Origin: Struthidea cinerea
Lineage: Eukaryota > Chordata > Aves > Passeriformes > Corcoracidae
NCBI GenBank assembly: GCA_013397865.1
Contig: VZTI01005557.1
Span: 304,662 to 368,661 of the forward strand
DNA: 64,000 bases
Direction: 5' to 3'
The notes under the pieces were generated by a model. That model did not search any database, was not told where the DNA came from, and saw only the letters and a list, made by a program, of their open reading frames with translations. Made by a program: the position numbers and the translations under genes. Positions 1 through 9,879 of this stretch are shown here, piece after piece. Numbering within the stretch: the first letter of the stretch is position 1; every line of letters begins with the position of its first letter.

Positions 1-235
1 AAAAATAGCTGACACTTTAATATTTCCCAATGAAGACTTTATTTATGTAATGAAATGGAAAGAAAAAAAAAACACAACTATTTTGAAAATATATTTATGT
101 CTACGAAAAAGTTGGGAAAACAAATATTTTAATCAGAGAAATATTCCTTTAAAGATTTTAAATGTATTTTAGTTGTACATTTTATATGGGTTTAACCCCA
201 GCACATGAAGTATAATGGTCAGATTCTTATTTTGT

Positions 236-244
236 ATTTATTTA
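236..244 (+). promoter_or_regulatory. AU-rich element nonamer in SOX9 3'UTR
   Basis: Overlapping ATTTA pentamers give ATTTATTTA inside a longer AT-rich stretch. More ATTTA copies lie near 40 and 92. Such elements bind mRNA stability factors of the ELAVL and TTP types. That this copy works is inferred from the motif and its place in the UTR. Confidence 0.5.
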
Positions 245-251
245 CTATTAT

Positions 252-258
252 AACCACT
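252..258 (+). promoter_or_regulatory. miR-140-5p seed match in SOX9 3'UTR
   Basis: AACCACT is complementary to bases 2-8 of miR-140-5p, a cartilage microRNA whose expression depends on SOX9. It lies in the block after the AU-rich nonamer, and I recall the same local sequence in human SOX9. The heptamer alone is weak evidence, and it also reads as a RUNX-type DNA core. Confidence 0.35.
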
Positions 259-318
259 TTTTAGAAGAATAGCTAATTTGTATTTATATGTAATCAAAAA
301 AGAAAAAAATATAGGGTT

Positions 319-326
319 TGTACATA
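319..326 (+). promoter_or_regulatory. Pumilio-type element in SOX9 3'UTR
   Basis: TGTACATA fits the UGUANAUA consensus of PUM1/PUM2 exactly and sits in an AT-rich, accessible UTR stretch that I recall as shared with the human transcript. Binding is inferred from the motif only. Confidence 0.4.
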
Positions 327-465
327 ATTTTCCAAAATTGTAGCTGTTTCAATTGTGTGTATTTAAGTTGAAAAGAATACATGGAAGGTTACTATGGCAA
401 AGTGCATAGCACATTTGCTTTCTGCTGTGCTACTGTTAAGGTCACAAGTTCAAGTCCAGAAAAAA

Positions 466-478
466 GTGGATAATCCAC
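466..478. repeat. 13-nt palindromic motif in SOX9 3'UTR
   Basis: GTGGAT and ATCCAC flank a single A, giving a perfect inverted repeat with a one-base centre. It contains TAATCC. I recall the motif and the bases after it from human SOX9 as well, which suggests constraint. Its role is unknown. Confidence 0.45.
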
Positions 479-770
479 TCTGCTGACTTTCAAGATTATA
501 TTGTACAATTCTCAGGAATGCTGCAGGGTGGGCTGTCCAATCCATGAGAACTGGCATCCTCTTTAGGTGGAACATTTGGATAAGAACCAGACGTTGCTGA
601 TCTAGTATAAATACTGCTATTCCCAACTAATTTGCAGTGTGACTATAAGGGCCAATAGAAATCCTGTGGGGGTGGGGGAAGACTGAATCCTTTCTAGACC
701 TACAGAAAAGTGAATGTTTGATGTTTCCTTTAAAAGTCCTTCCTTTAAAAGTCCTGGCCAAATATAAAGT

Positions 771-776
771 AATAAA
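771..776 (+). terminator. Candidate proximal poly(A) signal of SOX9
   Basis: AATAAA is followed about 15 bases on by a T-run and GTG (792-804), the usual downstream U/GU-rich element. I recall an AATAAA at the matching place in the human UTR. Use would shorten the UTR by about 340 nt and keep all the regulatory motifs listed upstream. Confidence 0.5.
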
Positions 777-1109
777 AACTAAAATGTCATCCTTTTTTTT
801 TTGTGATTATCTATGCTAAAGAGGATTACTTACCTAATTTGTACCGGCCCTTGTCTTTAACAGTTGGAAAAGCCTTGCATACTTCCTCACCTCAGATGAG
901 ATCTCACTTCTGTGGAGTGTAACAGTGAAATTATTCTGCAGTTTTTGCCCTACAATACAGCAAGCTGTTGTCATATGCAGCCTCCTCTCTAACCTCAGCT
1001 GATGGTTTTGCTGTTTGGCAGGTTAGCCTCTCTTCATTTCCAGGGTTTTGTGTTTGAAACTCCTTTTTTTTTTTTATTTTCTTCCCAAATGTTTAAATCT
1101 ATTTCAGAT

Positions 1110-1115
1110 AATAAA
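1110..1115 (+). terminator. Distal poly(A) signal of SOX9
   Basis: AATAAA lies within the CAGATAATAAAT context I associate with the end of SOX9 mRNA. A T-rich stretch follows at 1131-1139. It marks the likely transcript end. Confidence 0.7.
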
Positions 1116-1140
1116 TCATAGAATTCTGATATTTCTTTTT

Positions 1141-4100
1141 GAGAAGTCCAGTCTGTAAGAAGAAAATTGTTCACTTGTGCACTCATCGCAGGAACAGCTT
1201 GTGTTTGTATCATCTTATTGTTTTTTAAATCCTTCATGTAAGGGGCCAAAGTGTGATTTGCAGCTGGCAAACAGAGCACTGAAGCTGATACTGATTGTGC
1301 CTGTTGTGTGTTCCATGCCTGGTGTGGCAGGCAGGTCCTGGGGCGAGCAGGCAGAGCCTGGGGGTGTTGTTTGAAAGTTGTGCTGAAATAGGAGAGCAGG
1401 AAAGGAGCTTAAATGGGCTTCTTGGCCACCCCCTTGAGCTCTGTTGTGGGTCCAGTTCTGGATTTGGTGAATGAGGCAACACTTCCTAAAGCCATGTGTG
1501 CGATGGGCCCTTTAGGGACCCCTCTAAGTCAGCTGTGGGAATCTCTGATTTGGGCCTCCTACCAGCCTAATGTTTTGTTAATGAACCCCTCTTTTTTCTC
1601 CTGGCCCCCCTCCAAACTCCTCCTTTTTTTTACTAGAATCTGGGTTGCAGCAATGGTACTAACTAGATGGGTTGATGAGAAAGGCTAACTTGATGATGTG
1701 TTACAGGTCCTCTTGTAGAAGAGTTCTTTACTGCTATTCATCACAAAATGCACAGGGTACAGAGGATAGGAGAGGAAAAACTAATTACCTGTTGGCTGCT
1801 TCCATTTTTTTTCTTGTGAGCTTAAAAATCTCTTGGGCTGTAAGGTTCTGTGGTGAGATAAAACCGATGCATTTGTAGCAGCAGTATTTTTAACAGCTGT
1901 CAGAGAAAAATCCACCACTCTGCAGTTGGGCTCTGCTCATTCTTGAGAGGCAGCTGGTGTTGGTCATGCTGATACTACGTAGCAGCCTGTGGGCTGGCTG
2001 AGTGCACAATCTCCAGGTGCTTTTTCAAAACACTGGTGCTCTTTTGGTGGCTGATGTTTCTAGGGATGAAGCATCTCATGTGCAGGAGTTTATTTTGCCT
2101 TTTGCTTGTTGCCAGCTTTCCTGGTGCTGGATGGGTTTGTGGCTGTTTCTTTGGCGAGGTTGTCAGTGCTGCAGTGGAGGTTCAGCAGGGATTTGGTGTT
2201 TGTGATGCGTGGTTGCGCAGTCAAGTCACAGCCGTGTTACTGTACTGTAAAACCAAAGCTTGCTAAAGCTGAAAAGTGCTGAAATTTTAATGATGAGCAT
2301 GAAAGGTGTGATCCTAAACCTGTGAAGCTGGTAAAGAACCCACAGCACTTCTAACCAGATCCTTAGCTCTGGTGTTGCAAGGCTGAAGTCTCACAGCTCC
2401 TTCATGTGTAACGAGACTGAGGGAGGCTCTTTACGGAGTGGTGACTGCTTTTCTTCTCCTATAAGTCATGAGAACACACTGATGCTAATCTTGTTGCCAA
2501 AAAATTGGCTACAGCACTTGTCTATGCATGAGCAGAAGCTGGCTCATGGTGTGGTGCTGCATTCCTTGCGCAGGCAAACCTCCTGGTGCTTGACAAGGAA
2601 TTGCATCCTTAGTAAAATATACTGGGAGGCCAATGTATCATTGAAAAACTTAAGAAGACCCACTCTTACAAGTGTTTCTGCAACTGCTTAGTGCTAGGCA
2701 CAGAATCATCAGTTCCGTACTGATTTTGAGGAGGAAATATGCATGTGTCAAGCTCAGCAGGTCACTACATTTCCACAGAATTGGTTTTGTAATGTACCTT
2801 TAAATCCTTAACCTTAACCTCACTCTCTAGGTCGGAGACGTGAGAGTGCTGCACTAAAGACTTTGTTTAGGACTTAAAGTAAAAGAAACAGAACAAACTT
2901 TCACAGATGAGTAGTAGGAAGCTCTCCTAGAGAGATCAGCTGGGTTCCTGAATTCTTTTAGATAGGGTTGATGATCAGAAAGCCTTTCTGAAAGGTTTGG
3001 GCTTTCTGGCATCTTTTTAAATTCTGGTAATGACTGCTAAATAATGCTAAATACTAAAGGTATGCTGTTACCACAGCACACTAGTACTTACTTTAGTTCT
3101 TTAGTACTTATTAGTGTTATAGTACTCTACAAGGAGCAATGAGCTTTTTTTTCCTCTTAAGAGGAGAAAAAGCAAAATATTTTGAAGGCAAAATAGCCTT
3201 TGTTACACTATAGCTCCTAAACATTTTGCTTCTAGGCACTTATATAATCTATATAGGTAGAGATTGTGATAGATAATGTCACCCTTTGTGCATTTCAGAT
3301 AAGCATCTCTCTAAACACAAATGTGATCAGCATGTCTCCTTGTCCTTTTGAGACTCAGTAGCAGCTTTGTCGAGTGGCTTGATAATTTTTGCGCAAAATT
3401 CAGTTGGACTTCTGAGGTCAGCAGCATGTAGAGGAGGATCTTCAGTTGAGGTAAGCTCTCCCGAGAGCATTGGCTGTTCCCACCAAGCAGGGGCTGCTCA
3501 GCTGGGCTCCCCTGGGCTCACCACAGCCAGGTGTGGGCCCCTTCCCTGCCCATACAGGGTTTGGGTGGCCACATCCCTGCTCCCCCTGGCAGGCAGGTGA
3601 GCTCTCACATCCCCACCCGTGAGGCACAGAGAGGAACATGATTTGTTGTACTCTCAGCTTTGGAGGAGGAGCTCATCCACGCTGCATTTATATTAGACCC
3701 ACTTTGCTGCACTATTAGAAGAGGATAATTATTGAGTTATTTTATTGTATGGTTATTCCTAAGTTGTTGATTTTTGGGGTGGTTTTTTATTGATTTCAGG
3801 AGGCAGCTAATTGCCATATGGCAGCTTGATGTTAATGTTTTATGAAGATCAGGAAACAAAAGTTTATGAAACAAAAGCTTTTGTATAGTAACTGCAGAGT
3901 TTCAAGAACTGTTTTATACTTCCTGACAGTGCAGGTCTGGCTTAATGGTTTGTTTTTATTGCTTAAGAGTGTAAACCTTTCTTTAGCCGATGTGTGGAAA
4001 TTATATCCTCATCCCGCATTACGCATTTCTCGTTGCTCATTACTCATTCCTGCTTTCATTGCTGCCGTCTGTAATCAGAGCTTTACTGTTTCAGCTGCAT

Positions 4101-5913
4101 GCAAAATGCTCCTATCCTTTGCACAGTAAGATACTTTTCCTTTGCACTCACCCACCCTTTCAAAAAAAGAAAAAGGGGGGGCAAAAAAGGGGGAGGAAAA
4201 ACCTACCCTGTCTATATTGTTTTTCTCTGTTTTGGGTGGAGTCTGTGTTAGATTTTGGTTGCTAGATGGTTTCTGTAGTAACAAGCAGAGTAAAATCCAA
4301 GCCTGAAAAGGCACTTTTAAAGGTGCCATATCTTGCCTGGAGTATTATTTATCTAATTATGGATATGGAATGTTAAGTTTCTACTTTATATCAAGGCAAC
4401 CCCTTTTGGTAGGGCAGACTGCTGCTAGGAGAACTTGGTATGTTGTGATCTTAAAACAGGAGAACCACAAATCTTGTTCCCACTTGACTTAGGCTCTGAA
4501 AATAATAACAAAAAAGCCAAAGGCATTAAAACGCATTTTTAAAGATTGTTACAGGCACAGACCACTTTGTTTTTGAGTTACACAGGAAAGGAACAAGAAG
4601 CTAGGTTCAGAAGAACACTTGGATTGTACACGTTACTGCAGTAAGGAGGGTGTTGGATACAAGCAGCAGTGGTTTGTTTTGTTAGACTACTGTGTACAGA
4701 GAAAAAAATCCCAGCTCCTTCAGAATATGACTTTGCTGTACTCCAAATTTTTTTTGTTTATTTCTCCAAAGTGGTTTTGCAGGTGTGTGAAAAAGTAGGC
4801 ACACACGTGGTTACTGCTTTTGCCTTGCTTGGCACAAAAAGAATTCTAAAAGTATTTTAAGATTACTACTTTCCTGTCTCTCCAGTACTAATCCTTCATT
4901 ACCTGTATTCCTGACAGCCTTGCCTGCAACAAGCAGTAATGGTTTCCTAAGGTGGAGTTTCCTCTCTTTGGAATCTCGTCACCTGTCGGTGCCCTCCGGG
5001 ATTTAGCAACCTTCTGTCTGTGAGCCTTGTGAAATGGTAACTTAGAAAAGCAGGTACACTGGGTTTGTCCTGGTTCTGTGTCCTTTGCAGAGGCAAGTTT
5101 GTCGCAGCCTTCAGCAGGAATCTTGGTTTGGGAAGGGTCTGAAGGTGCGTACTCACTGGGCACAGCAGGGATACCCCATAAGAGCAGGGACTGTGCGTGT
5201 AACTTGCCAGGAGTCTGAGGGCCAGAGCTCATTTCCATCTGTATTTCCATAATGCTGTGAAGGCACTCGGCTGGAATACCTGCCTGGACTCGTGTTGCCC
5301 TCCACAGAGGAACAGAGGCTGAGAGCTCTTGGACCTCTCCAGGGCAGGGAATTTGCAGTGGGCAGCCTGGTTCTCAGCTCAGGGGAGGTGGGTTTGCTCT
5401 TCACCATTTGTTCTTGCTGGGGCTTCTGCAAAAATATGCTTGGCTGCCTCCACAGAAATTAGACCAGGGCCACTGGATGAGGTCTGCAGTGGAAGGGAGC
5501 AGATCAGTATGGGTTTAGTTTGAGAAAAGGCAGGGATTTTAACCAGGGAAGTAGGGAAGGACCCTGCAGGCTTTTGAAGCTGAAAGTGTTAAAAAGCTTC
5601 TAAAGGGACTTCAGGTAGAGAGATCAGAGCAGCGAATTGATAACATTATGAAAGTTCAGGTTCCCACAACAGCTGGACTGTGGAAGATTTACAGTTTAAT
5701 GAGGCTGATAATCCCATTAGAGATTAAATTAAGAAGGTTTTTCTGGGAGATCACCAAGAAAATTATGAGTATTGTACTGTAGCTTGGCTCGTAATGCTAA
5801 GGCAATGGAGAGCTGACATGGACTTCTTGCACTGCAGGACACTCTTTCATTCACTGTGTCTCATTAAAACAAAGCCTTCAACTCCAGCAGTGTTTCACTA
5901 CAAACAGAAGCAA
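1141..5913. other. Unique intergenic DNA downstream of SOX9
   Basis: I see no gene and no recognisable interspersed repeat. All reading frames are short and resemble no family. A purine-rich tract of A and G runs lies at about 4160-4203. The only other simple features are short T-runs. Confidence 0.6.
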
Positions 5914-5971
5914 ATTATGATTATTATTTTTTATTACTATTACTACTACTATTATTACTATCATCATCATC
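5914..5971. repeat. Trinucleotide microsatellite (ATT/ACT/ATC)
   Basis: Imperfect trinucleotide repeats change from ATT through ACT to ATC units along about 58 bases. The short tyrosine/histidine run in the overlapping reading frame is a by-product. Confidence 0.85.
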
Positions 5972-8031
5972 CTGGAGACAATATGCAGATTAAAAGATGG
6001 AAATATCAACCAGATCTGCAAATCAGCACAGCTCTACTGAGTTGGTTCTCAGACAATCCAGTTGTTTTTATTAGAGCAAATCCTCAGAAGGCAGGGTGAC
6101 CATGTATAAAAAATAATGCATTTAAGGTAACGATTGACATAACTCCTGTAGCTTGGAACTTGCACAAACCACTTTTTATGGCATCCTGCACACCCTAGTG
6201 ATGGGAAAGTGTTGTATGGAATAATGACTCTGTAACCACAGACTTCAAAAGTATAGAATGTCTGCGGCGTGATGGAAATAGCTGTTTCCACATCAATAAT
6301 ATACTCACAGGCATATTGAAGCTTAATTGCAAGTCCAGTGGTGATGGGAGGAGGAAGGGGGAAGGGCTATCTGCCTGTGGCTGCCTCTGCTTTACAGCCA
6401 GAAACAAGGATACAGTTCATGATAAACTTGACTTTTGCATTTTTTTCTCATGATTTATTGATAGCTCCATATGGGACTTCCCAGACCAAAGGAATTATTG
6501 ACTCCTTAGGAGTTAGGAAGAGAGGCAGGGTTTGTATTATTTCTTGTAAGCATCACTCTGGCTGTTGCATTAAAGTATTCTGTTTTAAGGGCAGTTCTAC
6601 CACAACTTTTTTCCCTGCTTGTATTTTCTCTCTTCCTGTGAATGAAAAAACCTTTTACTTAACAGCAATCTCTCACTTTAAGCAGAACTTTTTTTGGTCC
6701 ATTTTTGTGAAGAATCTTGATTTTTTTCTGGTTGACATCATAATGGTAGAATGAAGGCAGTTTTGATGTCACAATCTGTTGCTATTGGATCAAGTCCTAA
6801 TGCACAAGGAATATGTTTTCCTAGCCCTGGCACTGTAAGCGAAAGGTGGGCCCAATAGCTTAAGTGAAAAAACGAGGGGTTTTGTTCTGCAGAGCACTGG
6901 TATTATTGTTACTCTTTTATTCCTGTTGTTCAAATGACAAATGTGTTGTCGTTTTACTGCTTTCAGTGTCCAGACTTACAGCAGGATTACTTTAAAGCTT
7001 CCCTTGCTGGAATCTTGTGAGGACACCATGGAGCCTGAGATTCTTAAAAAGAAAATTTCCCCACATTCTCTGGGGAGAGGCCTCAGAATGGCACCTTGAG
7101 ACTCAAAGATCAGAAGGAGATGGAATTGAAGTTCTCCTTTGCTTAACCACTAGTACTTTTAAAGTCCATCAACATTTTTGGTTGTTCAGGATTAGCAGCA
7201 ACCCATGTTCTCTAGATGTTATTACTGAGGGGAGGATCAAAGACTAATTGGTTCATATTTCCTGGTCTGGTGATTTTTTTTTTTTTTTCTTTTGTGTTAT
7301 TTTTTGTTTTAGAAATAGTTAATGGTTAACTACTTCTTGACGCGCTGGGCAAAGAAGTCTCCCAGCTTTGCAGATGAAAAGATTTTCATCTTTGAAAATA
7401 TAACCCAAATGTACCCTAGAGGGCAGAGTCATTTAGAGAGAGCTCCTGCACAGCTGCCGGGTTACTGGTGCGTGCCCACTGCCAGTTCCTTGGAGAGAGG
7501 GACCAAGCCCTGGGAAAATGGTGTTGGAAGCGTGGGTGGAGCCTTCTGGTTTCTGCGAGCAGCAAAAAGTGGAGAAAGTGGTCTGTGACTCTCCTGGGTG
7601 CAGGTTCTGAGGAAAAAAAACCCAACCAACAAAAATCCATTTAAAAAAAAAAAAAAATCAGTATTTTGCAAACAGCTCCCTATAACCCAGCAGGCCATGC
7701 TGTTGCAGCTCGGGCCTGCTGGAGGGTCTGAGCCTTTTTTTGAGGGTTGCATTTAATTTTCAAATAGAAGCAGCTTAATTTTTCTTTCATAGCAAAGAAT
7801 ATAATCACGGTGTTGCCCTTTGCAAGAGCTTTCTCTTCTCGAGACCTGAGCCACCTGGAGGTTACTGCCTGCTTTTCCCTCTAAGTGGTGAGCAAAGTTT
7901 GGTGCCAGGCCTTTCTCCATGAGCCCGAGTGTCTGGGAAGAATCTGGGAAGGTCTTTGCAGCTCTTCTCATATGTGAGTACTTCCTTCAGGGTTTCAGGC
8001 TCCATTCCTCTCTTCTTCACCCCATTCATCT
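5972..8031. other. Unique intergenic DNA
   Basis: No gene is supported. Simple tracts only: a long T-run at about 7268-7288 and an A-run at about 7642-7656. The 138-codon frame ending near 6754 has no recognisable domain. Confidence 0.55.
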
Positions 8032-8054
8032 GGGGGGGGGGAAGGGGGGGGGGG
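8032..8054 (+). repeat. G-rich tract with quadruplex potential
   Basis: Ten Gs, two As, then eleven Gs. A tract like this can form a G-quadruplex on the + strand and is also prone to sequencing length error. Confidence 0.8.
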
Positions 8055-8170
8055 AAAGAAAAAGAAGGTCAAGTACTGGGATACTTTGAAGAGTGTGCCT
8101 TTACCAAGCTTTGGCTTTTCTCTCTTCCTGGAACTCTCATTACATGATCCTGGTTTTCTGAGCCAATTGT

Positions 8171-8202
8171 TAGCCCAAGGCCAAATCCTTAACCTTGGGC
8201 TA
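8171..8202. repeat. Short inverted repeat (hairpin)
   Basis: TAGCCCAAGG and CCTTGGGCTA are exact 10-nt inverted arms around a 12-nt loop. It is too short for a microRNA precursor and has no T-run after it, so its function is unknown. Confidence 0.7.
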
Positions 8203-9344
8203 GATAACAAAAGCACAGCTGAGGTGATCTTGACTCCTTTAAAAAGGCTGTCTACTCTTTGATGCACTCAGAATGAGACGCATAAATCGTTTTAGTTCCA
8301 AAGGTTGTTCTTAGCATGGGAAATTAGCAACCTCTGTGATAAAAAGTCAGCATGTCAGGGATGTGTGTGTATGTGTTTTATGCTGATCTCTGTCTTCCAC
8401 TGCATTCCACATCCTGGTGGGTGTTGGTGTGTCTAGGGAGAAGCCGAGACCAAATCCTATCTGGGAAGTTTTGCTTCGTGTCTGCATCTGTTCATACCAA
8501 GGCCTGAGGACTTTGTGCCAGCGATAGGAATCAGCATTTGGAAAATGTAGCTTTCTGACTCGCAGTTCTACGTGTAATTGGAGTGTACGCTCAGGAGAAA
8601 TTGGGATCAATGTTTTTAATGGATGTCAGAACTGGTTTGTGAAGTACAGCCCTCACCAGGGATCCCAGAGGCAAGAGAAAGGCCAGTGGGGTGTCATTCA
8701 GTGCAATGTCTGGCAGTGCTGTGCAGAAACTCTTCTTTATGGTGTGGAGCTCTCTCCAACAGGTCCTTTCTGGGTTTTTCCTTTGGGACGAGACTCCTCC
8801 ACCATTATCTTGTTTTGCTGAAGTCTCTGTGCTGCTCTGAATAACTTTGTGGGTTTATTTTGTGCTGTAGCCTAGCAAGCCTGATGGCAAGAAAGAGCAT
8901 CACTGGTGCTGTAGTGTCAAGTGGGCCAGGTCACAAAAAGTAGTGGAATTTAGAGGCAGGCTGACAGCAATGGGAAGGGCTTTTGTGGGTAAAACTTAGC
9001 AGGAAATGCTGTATAACAGTCAAATACTGCATCAGGAAAAAGAGGAGTGTAGCAGCGGGGCCACCAGACCGAGGACAGGAGAGACAGCAAACTATCAGCT
9101 GTGGAGCTGGAGTTGGAAAAGTCCCTTGCTGTCCATGTGTGCTAATTCTCAAATAGCTCTTCCTGCCTCCTAAGTGTTTTGTAATGATATGTACCTTAAA
9201 GAATTTGGAGATGTCTGAATGCACTGCTGTTTATCCTGTAGGGTAGAGATAGATAGCTCCATTATGTGGCATAATGACAGGTTTCATCCCTTGGTAACCA
9301 GTTTGCATGAGGACCAGGTCTGGCCAGTATTAAACTGGAAAGCA
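8203..9344. other. Unique intergenic DNA
   Basis: No gene or repeat recognised. Confidence 0.5.
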
Positions 9345-9600
9345 AAGATGGCTTTGTGATTAAGGTGCTGGAGTGGGACGCTGGAAATCTGGGTTCAAGT
9401 TGTGGGTCAGCTGTAAACTCCCTGTGTGACCTTGAGCAATATAATTATTCCGAGACTTCAAAGGTATCTAAACAATTTGGACACCCATTTTCCAGTCATT
9501 TTAATTAACTGGGATGCTTTGAAATGCTCAGCTTTAATCTCCCTGTGCCTAGGATTCTCGTTTGTAAAGCCCGGATAAGAATATTTCCTTGCGCATGAGG
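9345..9600 (+). mobile_element. Decayed MIR/CORE-type SINE
   Basis: The left part looks like a tRNA-derived head: an A-box-like stretch (GGCTTTGTGATTAAGG), then GGGTTCAAGT like a B box near 9390, then CCTGTGTGACCTTGAGCAA, the hallmark of the MIR body. The later MIR phrase (CCCTGTGCCTAGG followed by a GTAAAGCCCGGATAAGAAT stretch) reappears at about 9541-9582. About 95 bases of other sequence lie between the two halves. That middle part resembles a spacer I recall from reptile and bird SINEs of this group. The element is old, non-coding and on the + strand. Its exact ends are uncertain. Confidence 0.6.
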
Positions 9601-9879
9601 AGGATGTGTGCATTAGGGATTGGGAAGCGTGCAGCCGCTCGGAATGAGGCAGCTACGGAGTTGGCAAGCGTGGTGAGGGGGGAACATGTTGAGGGGTTTA
9701 AATCCAGGTATGGGTGCTCTGTGCAGGACAAACAGCCCATTCCTTGTGGGAGGGAACGGTGGGATAGCTCCTTCCTGTGATATATTACCTTCATTTTGGT
9801 TCATGGGGGATGCCTACCACCGCAAGTAATGCAACCAAAATATTCGCTGAGAGCAACAGCTCATTTCTTCAGGATTTCA

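Larger units (their letters stand above)
1..1140 (+). other. SOX9: SOX9 3' untranslated region (terminal exon, partial)
   Basis: SOX9 is an HMG-box transcription factor that drives cartilage, testis, neural crest and gut progenitor programmes. Only the distal part of its last exon is here; the coding region and stop codon lie upstream of the window. I recognise the gene from untranslated blocks that match my memory of the human SOX9 mRNA tail: TATATGGGTTTAACCCC near 184, GGTTTGTACATAATTTTCC near 315, the GTGGATAATCCAC motif at 466-478 running on into CTGCTGACTTTCAAGATTAT, AGGTGGAACATTTGGATAAG near 565, and CTATTTCAGATAATAAAT just before the 3' end. The order of the blocks is the same as in the human transcript. 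The sequence is AT-rich with no long reading frame, as expected for a UTR. The 3' end is set by the AATAAA at 1110-1115, so cleavage should fall at about 1125-1150. No alignment was run, but several long blocks in the right order make another gene unlikely. Confidence 0.9.

Noticed and set aside
393..458. tRNA-like A-box and B-box phrases (GGCAAAGTGCATAGCAC and AAGTTCAAGTCC)
   Set aside because: No cloverleaf can be drawn, and the stretch is part of the SOX9 UTR as I recall it from human.
6053..6066. Possible paired SOX site (ACAAT...TTGTT)
   Set aside because: The spacing and a mismatch make it weaker than the 15.1-kb site, and it is next to a microsatellite.
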